Origin: Asterias rubens
Taxonomy: Eukaryota; Echinodermata; Asteroidea; Forcipulatida; Asteriidae
Length of the DNA stretch: 64,000 nucleotides
NCBI RefSeq assembly: GCF_902459465.1
Contig: NC_047066.1
Location: 1,798,001-1,862,000 of the forward strand
Direction of reading: 5' to 3'
The notes under the pieces were generated by a model. That model worked only from the letters and a program-made list of their open reading frames with translations, was not told the DNA's origin and ran no database searches. Of this stretch, positions 1-13,556 are shown in pieces. The translations under genes were made by a program, and so were the position numbers. Position 1 is the stretch's first letter; each line of letters starts with the position of its first letter.

Positions 1-903
1 TCAGCCATAGTGAGGCTGAATACAAAATTAGTATGGGACCTAAATGAATGAGAATCAGCATGTGTATTCAGTATTAAGAATACAGGGAGCCAGACAAAGG
101 TCTAGCATAATGTTGCCTAGAGCAGGCGTGATATTCATTCTACTTAATTCTGATTTCCAATTGTTTAGCCCTCAACAAAATTGTTATTAAAGAGCCTAGA
201 AAATTCTTTAAAAGCCAACCATACATGTATGTAGGTCAGCCCTTGTACTCAAAATACTTTTCACCCTTTTCCAAGGGCATAGGCCCTTTTCGAAACCACG
301 GCTTCGGCTCCCGATTCGGCTCAGGCTAGCTTGGCCCCGCAGTTGTATTGACAATTATGCGTGCTTTGCGTACACGCGCTCGGGGCTTCAGACGAGAGAA
401 CGGAGCCTGAAGGCGAATCCAAAGCAGAAGCCGTGGATTCGAAAAAGGCCCTAATATGATTCCTTCAAAAGACAGAATTGGCATGTGAAGTCAGTGTTCA
501 TGTTTAAATGCATGCCTAGTGAAAGTTGTAAATATCACCTGTTTTGTATTGCTGTGTGAAAATGAATGTTGAATGAATTAATCTGCACGAGTTTGTCTTG
601 TGCTTACACACCCTGTATAAAAGGATAATAATTTTAGTATTTAATGTTTAAGTGCACTGATGCCAATACGAACCTCACTGGTCAAAACATTAATATAAAT
701 CTTACCAGCTTGATGCAAGGTAAAAACAACTGTCCATCAAAAAGAGGCCATTGTCACATGTTATTTTGGATGGTAACTTGTTACTGGTCAGGAAATGAAA
801 TTTGATGTTGAGTGGGTGTACATCATGAAATATGCAAATCTTACTTTAAAACAGTCTAGTACATCTACCTTTATGTGTAACTATAAAAATGTTTTTTCTT
901 TAG
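1..903 (+). other. Intron of KSR upstream of first visible exon
   Basis: No coding exon is supported here. The stretch ends in a pyrimidine-rich acceptor (ttttctttag, AG at 902-903) and contains one inverted-repeat element at 280-453. The small ORF overlapping 795-977 is the first visible KSR exon read backwards into its intron. Confidence 0.6.
280..453. mobile_element. Short inverted-repeat element (MITE-like), KSR intron
   Basis: The left end (taggcccttttcgaaaccac...) is the imperfect reverse complement of the right end (...gtggattcgaaaaaggccct). The terminal repeats run about 40-50 bp around a GC-richer centre of about 80 bp. No coding capacity. Confidence 0.6.
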
Positions 904-3900
904 ATACTCTCGCTGTACCCCCTCGCTCACCTAGAACCCCCCGTAGCAACATGGTACATTCCATAAAGCACCGGTAAGTTCCTTTTTTTTTTAAAGACCC
1001 GGTCACACAGGCCCCGACAACGAGAACGAAAACAAGAACTATTAAAAAGCACGCCCTCGATTGAATGAATGGGAGTGGGCGTATTCTGCGTGGAGCATTT
1101 CAACCAATAGAATGCGTTCTCTTTGCGTCGTAATCGTTATCGTTTTCGTTATCGCTGCAGTGTGACTTGACCTTAAGACATTAGTTCATGAATTTATCAG
1201 CTGTGATTGACATGATATTAATTTCAGGGATGAGAAACTTCAGACTAGTATCAGATTCTGATTTTCGCTGCTGTACTTTTCTCCAATTAAAACAAAACAT
1301 GCTCTTTGAACTACTTTTCCAGCGCAGGGGATACTGTTCCTAAAAGCACTGTTACTAAAAGCTCCTTTAACTCCAGGAGTTACCAAAGGGTGGAACTGCC
1401 ATAATTTTGACACATTTTCAATTAAGTCTGGATTCCCAATTTCAGACTTTTTTGTCAGCAATGACTCTAATTCCTGTAATTTCAAATGATTTATAAACGT
1501 AAAATAGATATTGCATTTATGTGTAAATCATTATAGGTTTTTAAGATATTGACCATACATTTTCTTTTTCTTTTTAGGTTTAGCAAAAAGAAATTCTTCC
1601 CTCCTCAAAACTGTGATTACTGCCACAAGATTATGCTGAATGGCTACAAATGTAAAGATTGCAGGTAGGTGCAGACCTTTTACTTAATATTTTTGAAGAA
1701 GAAAAAAACATTTACATTTAGCATGTTTTTAAAGATTTAATTTGGGGTTGAAAAAGAAAATTGACTATAGCCAGGGATCACACCCAAGTTTACGATATAA
1801 CCTGAGGAGTGGCAGCAGAGGGATCACCTTTCATTCAAAACATCAAGCAATGAAAACTGGGAAAGTTGTTTTATGGTTCCGGATTGAACAAAGAAAATTG
1901 ACATGCCAACTCTCTTCAAACTGATTGAAATTGTAGATCTTTTTTGGAGACACAAACTGGGACATTTGGATGCAATTATATATTCTATAAATTTCTTAAA
2001 TGATAAAAGCTGAAGAAAAACCATGCTGTCGTTTTATGTGAAAACACAAATGTCTTTATTTATACATTCGTGATTGCTTTGTTAAATATTTCTTTAAAAG
2101 TAATAACTTCAGTAATATCTTCCCGTTGCTCTGTATTTGTTTTAGATATGTCTGTCACAATAAGTGCCAACCCAACGCTGAGAAGGTACACTCCTGTGGA
2201 TTACCTCCAGGATATGAGAAGATTTTTAAAGACTCGTATGAGAATAAATATGGAGGTAATGAGCAATTTTTGAATTATTCAATATTATTATTGTTATTAT
2301 TTATTTAGCCAAGATTTCAACAAACAGTACAATATATAACATTACTGATAAAATATAATAATCTTGAAATATCACAGTCCTGCAAAAACAACTTCAATGG
2401 TCATTGGAGTTGGGGTGGATAATTATATAAAGAATAAAAGGAGGTTTCTGACCCAACCCAACTGATTGTCATTTCAACTGTATTTTTCCCTGTACAGGAA
2501 GTGGAACCCAGTCGCCTCTACTCAGCAGAAGGACAGGTGTGTAGAATGATAACAAAAATAAACAACTTTCAAATTAATGATGCTTTTATCAATTAGGGGC
2601 ATTGTAAAATGATGTCTTGTCGAATACTTTGTGAATGCAAAAGAGGCATCCCTAGTTATTGCCTAGGTGCCCCTTAAAATGTTCCAGTAGGGAGGAATTT
2701 AAAATTAGACGGGCAGTAACTCAAGATTGAATCTCATTTTTTTTTAAGGTTTTCCGGGTTACCTGGGTTTCAACCTTCAGTTGTCTCAAGTTACCGCTTG
2801 TTTAATTCTGCAGTTCTCCTTACCGCGGAGAAAACGCCTTGGTGCCCTTACCCTTTTCAGAATCATGAATAAAAAAAAAAAAATCCAGCATCAGGCCTGC
2901 TTTCCCACCAACAATGATTATATTTTGTTGTGTTTTCTGTTTGATAGCACACTCTGAAGCAAGTTTGACGTTACCCGGTCAGGACCACCGTTACCCCCCG
3001 TCAATGCCAGCGTTCTCACTCGGGGAATCCAGCTCCAACCCATCCTCAACAAACTCATCTACTTCATCTAGCCCGGTGCCGTTCACTGCCTCCTCCTCAA
3101 GTACAACTCCGCCCACTCCGGCACACCCTTCTCCATCACCGCACATGGAGTGCAAGCCCCAGTTTCAATTCCCAGGTTAGTTGTCCGCTATCTCGGTGTT
3201 CAAAAAAGTTCAGGAACTTCAAGTTCTTGTCTAATATTCAATCTTAATTGTTGTGTAAAGAATTAAAGCCATTGGCAGTTTCGGAACAGAAAAAAAAAGG
3301 GTCACAGATAGCCAAATAACTTACAGGGTTTACAGAAGGTAATGGTGAAAGACTTCTCTTGAAATATTATTCCATGAAATCTTTACTTTTCGAGAAAACA
3401 TTAAAACAATTATCAATTCTCGATATCCAGAATAACAGATTTGTTTAAAACACATGTCATGACACAGCGAAACGTGCGGAAACAAGGGTGGGTTTTTCTG
3501 TTATTTTCTCCCGACTCCGATGACCGATTGAGCCTAAATTTTCACAGGTTTGTTATTATATATAAGTTGTGATACACGAAGTGTGGGCCTTTGGACAATC
3601 CTGTTCACCAAAAGTTTCCAATGGCTTTATAAATGAACACTGCATGTTGTTATTGGTTTCTTTACGTTTTTTGTTTTTTACAAACTTTTTAAAATAAGAG
3701 ACATTAGACATTTCATTTTCATTCAGTAATCATCGGAAGGTTAGCATGCCTTTTCATGTGCCTACAGTTAGCAGTGCTATGAGATAAAAACTCACACAGT
3801 AAGCACAAAATCGGCCGTTAAGCAGCTCTATGAAATTTGGCCCTGGTAAAATGAAGCATGAATGTAAAAGTACCATACATCAAAAAAAAAAACCCAGATG

Positions 3901-6900
3901 TTTATAATGATTTGTTTATATTTGTACAGATGTAGCACCAAATGGCCTTCTGAACCCACACTTTGATACATACAGGTGAGACTAGTTAATGATAATATTG
4001 TTATAATAATAATATAAATAATAATATCAACTCTTATTCCCAAAGAACCAGCATTGCATCTCCAACATTATTACCCCCTGGTCACTGGGTCAATTGTTTC
4101 ATTCCTGAAACCATCTCTATCTCGGTATGCAGTGCACCAAACTAAACCAATCACAAGAACCATCTCTGCCCTTACAGGTTCCCCTTTACCCCCGGGTGAT
4201 GCACAAGGACACGAGTGTCACGACCAGGATTCAAACCCACACACTGATGACTCAGAATATTTTTTAATACTATTCTTGAAATAAAAAAAAACATATGTGG
4301 TGTTAACTTGTTTTAAGACACTCCCTGAAGGTGTTTTTCTCCAAAAATGAGTTGAACGTTAAATGCCAAGAATAACTGAAATTTTTTTTACAATTTCATC
4401 AAATGAATAGATGATTTTTAGTAGTAAGTAATTTTAACCATTGACTGTTTATCATTGCAGGGATTCTATCCATGCCTCTATCAACAGTGACAGGACAATC
4501 ACAGTGGATTCTCATAACTCAAATGATTCCCATGATGTAAGCCAACATTTTAGCTTTATAAAATGTCTTTATCTTTTCATTTTATTCCCTTGTATCCCTT
4601 TTTTCTTAATCTTTATTTTGTGATAAGTAAGAATAGTTACAATTATAGTGGATTTTCATTACTCAAATGATATACACGATAAACACTTGCTTTCCCAATT
4701 TTGTCCACACAAAAAAAGTACGTAGTTAAATTACCTTTTTTTCTAAGTCATTGAGAAACTCTGAAAGGAATGTAATTTATAAAATCACATGTGACTAATG
4801 ATCTTTGGGGTTCTTTTCCCCCTGTATTTTTCTAGCCTTTTACAGACTCAGAGAGAACTTTACCCGAAAAGGTAGAATACATTGACGATGTGGATATGAC
4901 AGACCAAGTCTTACATCGGAAAAACAGTGTAAGTTAAATTTTCATGTATCTTGGGTCTATTTTAAGGGAAGGAATACGTTTGTGAATCACTCTTAAAATG
5001 AATGACAACAAAAACCATTGGTTTAGAAGCCTACAGCAGCTTCCGATGGTATAAAGCATTTTGAGAAACATTTTGCTTCAAAGTAATGTGGTTATGTTAA
5101 AAGATATCAGTTTTTTATGCCCCAAGGGTGGTTCGATTCCCGGCTGGGCCATATGTGAGTTGAGTTGTGCGTTGGTTCTCTGCTGTGCCACGAGGTTTTT
5201 TCCATACCATCCAGTTTTCCTCCCTCGGGAAAAAAAAATCAAACACTTTCGATCTTTGGCTGTGCTCCATGGTCATAATGAGTTGATGTGGCTGGCAGCC
5301 AAAGGCCCCCTTGCATGCCAGCTTCTCGAACACGTTGTAGCCGCGTCCTTCGCAATTCAGCTCTTAGCTGTGAGTAAGGATGATTAGCCCCCCCCCCCAA
5401 GTTATTATAATTATTAAAACTTGAATCAGAGTGTATATTCCTATCAGGGATTATCATCCTGCTTTGACATATTCGCTCTGGATTTTTAGTGATGTCTCAA
5501 AAACCCGACCACCTTTTATAAATGAAGTTTTTCGCATGTTAGTTATATTGTATACATCTACATTTATATTGGATTAAAATAATTGAACCGATCAACAAAC
5601 CAAAGTAACTTTGCCTCTAAAAGTGTGCTTAGGGGTTCATACCTACTTTTACAAGAGTTTCTAAGGTCTTAAGATGTGAATTGAGATTAATTTGTTGTCT
5701 GATTTTATTCCATTATAGGCAAAGTCAAACGTGTTATCAGAATGGGAAATTCCCCCAGACCAGCTTGTCATCCAAGATCTTGTAGGCACAGGACGATTCG
5801 GACCTGTTTATAAGTAAGTTCAGTCAATAATATTGCTTCAGTTGGACAAACTTAGGAAGTGTCAAGGCCGAGCGGTTAAGAGCACCAAATTCAAACTGTT
5901 GTTTCTGATCAGCAGAGTGTAGTTTCAGGTCCCGGTGGTGACACTTGTAATCAAGACACTTAACCATGATTGCTTCGTATAGTTGGGGAGGAGGTGCTTT
6001 CTGCTCTACCAGCCAGGCTTCTGATGGATGGTACCCAAATTGTGAAATTTGTTCTATATCTTCAACTCTCAGTCATTACTCAATTATACAGCTGATTATT
6101 TGGGGCCCTAATATAATATAAAAATACATCAAAAGATAAAGTACAAAAAGTGACAAGCAGAAGGCCCGTAAAAAGGGAAATTAATTACTAAAAATGAACA
6201 CAAGGCCTTGCATACACAAAAGGAAATGGAGACTGAATGAATTTAATTATTGTGTTTCTGTTTGGATTCAGGGGCAAATGGCACGGAGAAGTTGCAGTCA
6301 AGATGCTTAATATAGATATGAACGATGATGAACAACTACAAGCCTTCAAAACAGAGGTCAGTTCAGAAATAAGTCAATGCTAATATATTCAGTGAATAAA
6401 GATATGAACTACATGTATGTCAATGCAAATTTGGTTGTGGCCATAGGGTGATAACAAATGTAGCTAAATGCAATGTTTTCTATCCTTATTTTAGAATTAA
6501 AAGTTTCATAAATTACAAACGGCAATGGTTTGAAAAGTATCCCCTTAGTAATTGTTGTTTCCAGCTTGCTTTTTTGATTCTACGAATGTCCTGAATAAGA
6601 TTCTAGAAGATTTGGAACCATCAACGATAGCAGAGGTTTCTAACAAACTGAAAACATGTGTTTCCTCTCTCCAGGTGTCGCAGTTCAAGAAAACCAGGCA
6701 TGACTACGTTGTACTGTTCATGGGAACGTACCTGAAGCCACCAAACTTAGCAATTGTTACAAGGTAAAAATTTGTAGGATTTATAATAATGCATGGTTGA
6801 GTAATGTTTAAAGTAACAACATGTACATAAATAGGATTTGAAACTTTGCATGGTGTGAATACAATCTAGTAAGATCTGCGTTAACACCATGTACTTGAGT

Positions 6901-9900
6901 AGGCTTTCGTAGATAACAACCACTTCTTCAGATGCAATAATAATAATATAATAATAAAGACTTGTAATGCACACATATCCACACTGCTAGGTGTTACAGG
7001 CGCAGAAGGCAACAAGCCAAGTACATGCTACATACAAAAATTAGATACTTCAAATGCTAAATGAAATAGTAAAAATGGGGTTTTTATAGAATTGGAAGAT
7101 ACCTCTGTGAAATTTCTTAAATGCATAGGAAACAGAAATAAATTGTCAAGACCTTAGAGGGAATGTGTACATTTCTAACAACTGTTGTTTACTTTCATTG
7201 CAGTTTATGCACAGGGAATACACTCTACACGAGTATACATCAAAGAAACATTCGTTTTGGAATGAACAGGACAGTTGCCATAGCAACACAAATTGCTCAG
7301 GTAAGAAATACATTGGCTGAGAGTCGCGCAATGCTCATACTGAGATAATTGTTTGACCTCGGGTATGGCTGCCGCATGTCAACCAAACTCAAAAATATAA
7401 CATTTTTAGAAAAGCAGGCACAGAGACAAGCTATTTTTCCATAAAAACAGGATGAAAGTGTAAAAAGAGCCTGAGATCGAACATGTTATATTCACCTCCA
7501 TGACAAATATGTCTTTGAAACTTTGAAATGGAAAACATTTCCTCAATTTACCCAGATTTTTCTGTTGTTTTATAATCACTTTAATACTGACATTCCATTA
7601 AGAAGGTTGTATTTTTTTTTTTTCCAACAGGGTATGGGTTACCTTCATGCTAAGGGCATTATACACAAGGATCTCAAGTCTAAGAATATCTTTCTTGAGA
7701 GGGGCAAAGTGGTCATCACTGACTTTGCTCTCTTTAGCATTATGAGACTCTCCAGAGAAAACAGGTAAGTACAAAGCAGGAATTCCAATATTTGTAACAT
7801 TTTATTTTTACAAAGTTTTCTCGCCACTAAGCATTCTAAAAGAACAAATACTGTTTCAATTCAATATAACAATTGATTGTGCAAGTCTCGTGCTCACCGG
7901 AGCGAGAAAACACCACAAACGAAGAACTTATTTTTTATGAAATCAAATCTTTGCTTTAAATTATTCTTTATGCCTAAGCTTAGGCGATATCTCGATATAA
8001 CCGAAAATCGCGATACCATTTCTTTAACGATTACCGTATCGTCTTGATTTTTTGTTAATCAAATTATCGGCAAATCTTGGTTTTGATGAAGTATTATGAT
8101 GTCTTCCCTAATTGAGATGTCTTGCAACCACAACGGGCTGTTCCCGCAAGATTCCCCAATTGAAAAAAAATAACATCAAAGACTTTAGTGCCAAGGTGGT
8201 CTCCCACAGACACATCAGAAGTAACACAATGTAGCAATTACCTCCCCTGTGTGGAAGCCTTGTGCGCCGCCGAACTGCAGACCACAATGGGATCATATTA
8301 CACAAACCACAACCCATCCACAACCCGTTTTGTGAATGAGAAGTCACCCCGTGTGCATTATGGATGCTTATTGGTTAGCTAGAATGAAATGGGCAGGGTA
8401 TACACACATGTAAGAACAGTCATGCGCAGTAGACACTTTAAAAGACACTTTATTAGTGTGTAACTCATAGAGCTATAACACCACGGGTAGACAGTACACC
8501 TCAGTCTACTGGTCAGACAGGGGCATTGTCAGGGTATTCTTTTGTTACTCTGCGGTTTTGCGGGTCATTCGAAATCCTTGGTGCCCGTTAGCCCTTTAAA
8601 TGCTATAGTAGAAATTTACTATTTTGTAACACAATTTTGCAATCTTTTTTAGTAGTGTTGGTTATAAAAAGAACCAACATGTAGAAAGAATATGAAAGAA
8701 CCATTTACAAAGTTGTGAACTATCTTTAATTTGTTCTCCTGTTGTCCATTTTGATCAGGCGACCTAATGTAATGATCATCCCAGATGGTTGGTTATGCTA
8801 CCTCGGTCCTGAGCTGATTCGATCCCTACGTGTTGACGCTAATGGTAGTTCAGATAGAGAGTTGCCATTCTCAACTATGTCCGATGTCTACGCGTTTGGG
8901 TGAGTACTCCAAACTTCCAACCTTGTTCCCACCATAGGTCTGTAGCCAGCCTCTGTGTTTTCTACAAATTTGTTCATGTGAACCATGATATGGTAAATGT
9001 GCCACCAGTGTGTCTGACCTAGTTCCTCCAAATAGAATTTTTGAGACCAGACTTTCTGCTTCTTCTCATCCATACACTCTTGATTTGCTGACATGTAGAA
9101 CAAGGAGCCATTCCAACAGCTTTATTCCTCATACTTGCTTCTTAACTCCTTGTCTGGTGCATGGTTCCCTCCAACCTACAATCTAGACTGTTTGAGAAGC
9201 GGTATCAATTCCTAATGTACCTTCAGCTCCCTTGAGTAATTTTTAACTTAATAATTTGTCTTTATGTAGCCCCTGAACTTGCGTAAACAAAAACAAAAAC
9301 AATAAAAATATCAAAAAAACCACCACTGTAGGAGATACATGTACTCTATAGAGACTTCATAGAGGAAACAAATGCAATTGCATACATGCCCCTGGTCATT
9401 GCCTCAGTGCCCTTTAAATGCTATAGTAGAAATTTACAATTTTGTCATAATTCTCATTTCTTCTTTCTACCCTGTACAGCACAATATGGTATGAGCTACT
9501 GGCTGGTGACTTACCATTTCACAAACAGGCAGCAGAGTCCATTATCTGGCGGGTAGGGAAGGGTATTAAGCAACCCCTCAGCAGTCTGCAGGCTTCTAGA
9601 GATGTCAAGGTATGGTTGATAGTTGGCTAGTCTAATATGAATGATAGAATTGGGGTTTCAAAGAGTTTGTAAAAAGTAAATTTTGTCAAAAGTAAAGTTG
9701 ACAAAGCTGGTCACTTTTTGACTGTAAGGCTGATTCCGAATTACCGACTACAACCCACACTCTGCTGATCAGAAACACCAGAGCTTGTGTCCGCTGCTCC
9801 TAAATGCTCCGGCCATGACACACCAGCTGTGGTTAGGATTGGTTACTAGATTGTAGGGGTTTTGTATGGTTTGACTCTTAAAGAATCTGGGTACTTTTTG

Positions 9901-10341
9901 TATGACACGAACGTCTACAGATTTAAATTAAACTAACACGATTTAAAGATAATGATTGTGGGAAGCTTCCCTTAAAATATTACTTGCTGTTGTGCTGTAG
10001 TTTTTGAGAAGTTAGTAAGACAATTGCACAAAAATAATTTTCATAATCTACCCATACGGTAGATTTCAGTACTGGTAGATTTACACATGGTTCTAGCGCA
10101 AACCAAATATACATTGATACCTCACACTACAATGCCTCAAATCCCATATAATGTTTTGTTTCTATTTGGGGTTTTTTTACAGGATATTTTAATGGTGTGC
10201 TGGAACTACAACCCAGAGAAACGACAGGAATTTACGGACATTATAAAAGTCCTGAACAGACTGCCCAAGAAAAGAGGCGGTCTTCACAGAAGCCCCTCCC
10301 ACCCACTCCACTTATCTCGCTCAGCGGAGTCCGTGTTATAG
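904..10341 (+). CDS. KSR: Kinase suppressor of Ras (KSR), 3' part of gene, 16 exons visible
   Basis: Pseudokinase scaffold of the Raf-MEK-ERK pathway; about 558 codons are visible and the N-terminal exons lie before the window. Exons: 904-973, 1578-1664, 2146-2255, 2498-2536, 2948-3175, 3930-3975, 4461-4536, 4836-4928, 5719-5813, 6272-6356, 6675-6763, 7204-7300, 7631-7764, 8759-8899, 9480-9609, 10183-10341 (stop TAG); all phases agree. Seen: a C1 zinc finger ([17 protein letters not shown]...CHNKC), a Ser/Pro/Thr-rich linker, an FQFP motif (3163-3174) matching the FxFP ERK-docking site known in KSR, then a kinase-like domain with GTGRFG loop, EVAVK lysine, [19 protein letters not shown] (KSR-typical HKD), DFA in place of DFG, LGPE and [14 protein letters not shown]. 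The order and wording match KSR rather than Raf. The VAIK lysine, Arg in vertebrate KSR1, is kept here. Several introns carry transposon remnants. Confidence 0.95.
995..1176. mobile_element. Short inverted-repeat element (MITE-like), KSR intron
   Basis: Left end aaagacccggtcacacaggc and right end tgcagtgtgacttgacctta are imperfect inverted repeats. The adjoining inner parts (cgagaacgaaaac / gttatcgttttcgtta) also pair. Non-coding, just downstream of the 904-973 exon. Confidence 0.5.
3266..3627 (-). mobile_element. Family B inverted-repeat element, KSR intron
   Basis: Ends TA-AAGCCATTGG / CCAATGGCTT-TA, about 360 bp, in the intron between exons 2948-3175 and 3930-3975. It matches the copies at 57053-57422 (opposite orientation) and 31200-31518. 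The interior shares the module 'cacaggtttgttat' and its surroundings with family A elements. Confidence 0.75.
5121..5395 (+). mobile_element. SINE-like dispersed repeat with pol III B-box-like start
   Basis: Starts with ggttcgattcccggctgggcc, a good match to the tRNA B box (GGTTCGANTCC), followed by a tail with 'ccctcggg' and ending in a C-run. It lies in the KSR intron 4929-5718. The two ORFs over it are not genes. Confidence 0.5.
5868..6110 (+). mobile_element. tRNA-derived SINE, KSR intron
   Basis: The head caaggccgagcggttaagag matches the A box of a Leu/Ser-type tRNA; a degraded B box (gtttcaggtccc) lies about 60 bp on. The body contains 'gacacttgtaatcaagacacttaacc', shared with the reverse-oriented copies at 9735-9826, 20262-20445 and 51116-51192. 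Confidence 0.65.
8540..8640. repeat. Dispersed repeat fragment ('ccctttaaatgctatagtag')
   Basis: The string ccctttaaatgctatagtag, with flanking similarity, recurs at about 9412-9431 in the next KSR intron. Looser relatives sit at 2640-2700 and, reversed, at 26261-26375. No terminal structure could be defined. Confidence 0.4.
9735..9826 (-). mobile_element. tRNA-derived SINE fragment, KSR intron
   Basis: The reverse complement reads gtgtcatggccggagcattt ... ctgatcagcagagtgtgggtt, matching the head of the SINE at 5868. It lies in the intron 9610-10182. Confidence 0.55.
9884..10075 (+). mobile_element. Family C element, partial, KSR intron
   Basis: Begins 'ctgggtactttttgta' and runs through 'gggaagcttcccttaaaatattacttgctg', as in the fuller copy at 52492-52806 and the partial one at 53020-53200. 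The right part is missing. Confidence 0.6.
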
Positions 10342-10524
10342 CGCCCTTTATAGCCCCTGGTGGAGGAATCTCCTTCAGCGACTTGGAACTCTTATCTGCC
10401 TGGGAGCAGTCGTTTCTGGTGCAATTCTCGGAGTCCCGTTCACTTCTGCGGCCATCTTGGGTTTGTTCTTGGAAGATGTAGCATGTTAAATAATTAAGTG
10501 AATTTCTTCATGGATAGGACATCC

Positions 10525-10530
10525 AATAAA
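10525..10530 (+). terminator. Candidate KSR polyadenylation signal AATAAA
   Basis: Canonical AATAAA 184 bp after the KSR stop codon, followed by a T-rich stretch. A longer 3' UTR using a later signal cannot be excluded. Confidence 0.4.
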
Positions 10531-10717
10531 ATTTCAGCCCTGATTTCGGAAACCTTTGTTTCCGGTCTTCAGTTTGTGGTTGCTTGATTCCTTGCCCTGA
10601 ACTGCGATTTTCAGAAAATTACTATCTTGCAAAAAAAAAGTTAGTGGCCTTACGTTTCAATAGTAGGCTTTCTCAAAGGCTGAATGACAACACAGCAAAC
10701 ATGAACAGGATTACTGG

Positions 10718-10847
10718 GATCGATTTTACAAAGAGTTAAGACTAGTCTTATCTCAAGTTAGGACGAGTTACTCGACCTAACTTAGGACTAGCCTTAAGGT
10801 CTTAATAACTCCTAAAGAATTCTAGGACTATCTTTGTGAAATCGACC
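10718..10847. mobile_element. Fold-back MITE
   Basis: Left gatcgattttacaaagag and right ctatctttgtgaaatcgac are inverted repeats. The interior (agttaggacgagttactcg / acctaacttaggactagcc) pairs as well, so most of the 130 bp could fold into one hairpin. Confidence 0.65.
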
Positions 10848-12077
10848 ACTGGTGTAACAAAAGCAGTTAAGTGGAAAAGGTGGATAGAGATGAAAGCACA
10901 CAGAGAAAGCAGGGGATGAACAAAGAGGAGGGCAACCAAAAAGGGGCGTTTTCAACCATAGGAGGTAGGGAACACATACAAAATACGATCTCAAGATGAT
11001 TTATGAAAACCCTTCAAGCAGATAGTGAAATACTGGGAACAACTTTCAACCATGTGTACAAATTCTAAAAGTTTCGAAGTGGGAACTTCTCGGTCTATAA
11101 TCACAACTGTGTTTCAACATTAAATTTATCCATTTACTCTCTTTTTTGTCATACATAATGTTTATTCATTAATCGTCACAATACCCCCAAATATCTCAGT
11201 GGCATGCTTTGTAAAATAACTTTAAACTGCGGCTGGCTCTGCTATTTTTTACAAGGATTTGTTTGTTTCCCTCCCGATTTTTAAAGTGGAGGTACATAAA
11301 ATAAAAATTCCATCTGTGCATTTTAAGTTAAGCTGATGTGCTCATACCAAAATTGTTGCATCATTTGTTGTTGGTTGAAAGCTGACAAAAAATCATCATT
11401 TTGATGTTTGTGGTGCAAATTTCTTTCATAATACAATTATGGGTTATTGGAAAGGAAATGTTCTGACAAACCTTAAAATGAACTTTGTGAAAGGGAAAAT
11501 ATACTTGTGAAATGGAAAATATACTGTAAATTACTTTTACTCTTAAGCAATTTTAATATATTGGTATGAAAATATTGCTGATAGTTTTTTATATTTAACT
11601 TTTAACTATTTCAAGATTTGGATGGACTTTTTTCTTTTGTTATGGGAGATGTCCCTTTAGGAGGGAAGAAAGCCCAAGTTCATGAAGATGAAATTCAATG
11701 TGTTTTTTTTTAATACAGGTTATTTATTTTGAAAAATATGCAAATTTAAAAGGCTGAGGATGCACAATCATGTTTAAGTTATTGTCTTTTGTTGATTTCA
11801 TTATTCCAGAGAAATGTTGTCTTTGTTTTCAATTCTAGTTATCATTACATTTTCTCCCAAAGAGCCATTTGCATAGTATATGTTTTACTTCATAGCTTTA
11901 CAAGTCACAGGCTTTTGCTGTTTTGCAGTAATTTAAACCCTTGTTTGATTGGACCATACGGTAATTCTTTTTACATTTCATCAAATTATGGATTTCAAGA
12001 ATCTATAACACATTTCAAGATCAGTTTTTTATTCAAACTTCAGATTAAGGTAATATTCCGGTGATTGTCACAAGTTA

Positions 12078-12459
12078 AAGACACTGGACACTATTGGTAA
12101 TTGTCAAAGACTAGTCTTCACAGTTGGTGTATCTCAACATGCATAAAATAACAAAGCTGTGAAAATTTGAGCTCAATCGGTCGTTGAAGTTGCGAGATAT
12201 TAATGAAAAAATAAACACCCTTGTCGCACCATGGTCACACGAAGTTGTGTGCTTTCAAATGCTTGATTTCGAAACCTCAAATTCTAAATCTGAGGTCTCG
12301 AAATCAAATTCTTGGAAAATTGCTTCTTGAAAACTACGTTACTTCAGAGGGAGCCGTTTCTCACAATGTTTTATACTATCAACCTCTCCCCATTACTCGT
12401 AATCAAGAAAGGTTTTACAATAACTATTTTGAGTAATTACCAATAGTGTCCACTGCCTT
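12078..12459 (+). mobile_element. Family A inverted-repeat element
   Basis: TA-flanked, about 382 bp, with ends AAGACACTGGACACTATTGG / CCAATAGTGTCCACTGCCTT. The centre holds a perfect-to-near-perfect hairpin around gaaacctcaaattctaaatc / tgaggtctcgaaatcaa. One of seven near-full copies in the window. Confidence 0.85.
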
Positions 12460-13487
12460 TACGCCCATACTTCTCGCGAATCGCAAAAGCTTAGTGAATT
12501 TCTTTTGTTTGCATCACATATTTGCTACCAGGTGAAGTATGAACTGGGCTTTACAAGTAAATTAAAAAAAATAACTGAACACGGAATGCTTTAAATTAGC
12601 ATATCCTAGTAATGGCATCAGAATTCCAAAGAATTCCCATCAGAATGTGTGTTTTTTTATTCACAAAGATGAAATAACCTTTTTAATGACCTCGGATGTT
12701 CTGTATCTTCTTCTTTTTTTAGGAGACTTTAAAGCGTGTTAAGCTGTTTCATTGTTGCATTGTAAATCTGTTTTCAAAGAATCTAACTTCTTTTTCTTCT
12801 TTTTTATATGAAACGGGGATTTTTACTTGTCATTTTTTTTTTTACATTTTTTATTTATTGACTGATTTTTATTTATTTTTTATTCAACGTAAAAAATTGT
12901 TACCATTGTTGTGCTGGCCATGATAATATTCTGATAATATTCACCTTAATGTTGTAGAGAGAAAAAAATAGGAAGGATGAAAAAGTGTCTTTTCTCTTAG
13001 AAATTCTAGAAATGATGATAATGATGAACATTTCTGCATTGCTATTTTATACTAAAATGACCAGCCTTTGTGACAACGGTGCTATGCCTTCTGTAACTTT
13101 CAAACAATTTCTATACATATTTAATTACAGTTGTTGTTTGCTAATTGGTCATTTCACAAATTTTGAGAGGTGCACCGCATAAGAAGTTAGCCAGAGAAAA
13201 TTGAGCCTCGTTTAAACTACTGCCCATGATGAGTAAGATTCATTCAGTTTTATCCAAGAAGATTTTCGTAATACGTGGTGCTAAATGTAGATGGAAAGCG
13301 AGACTATTTGGCATTTGCGTTACCACAAGTGATTGTTCTTTCGAAGTAATAATCTAAATGATAGAAGTCTTTTTTCACTCTGTGAGATTTGTTCTCATTT
13401 TATTTGCTTCACTTCAAAATGTGTAAGCAATTTCTGTGTATTAAGTCTAACAAGATTTGGGGTTGAACAAAAACAATTTGACGAGAG

Positions 13488-13556
13488 TTGAACCTGCGAC
13501 CTCCGGATGACTGGCTGGCGCTCTACCATCTAAGCTATCCAACCCTAAGTTTTGTT
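13488..13556 (-). mobile_element. tRNA-like sequence / SINE head
   Basis: The reverse complement begins gggttggatagcttagatgg (A-box-like) and later reads gcaggttcaactctcg (B-box-like, weakened by A for G). Length and box spacing fit a tRNA, but the acceptor stem does not close well, so a SINE head or tRNA pseudogene is preferred. Confidence 0.45.
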
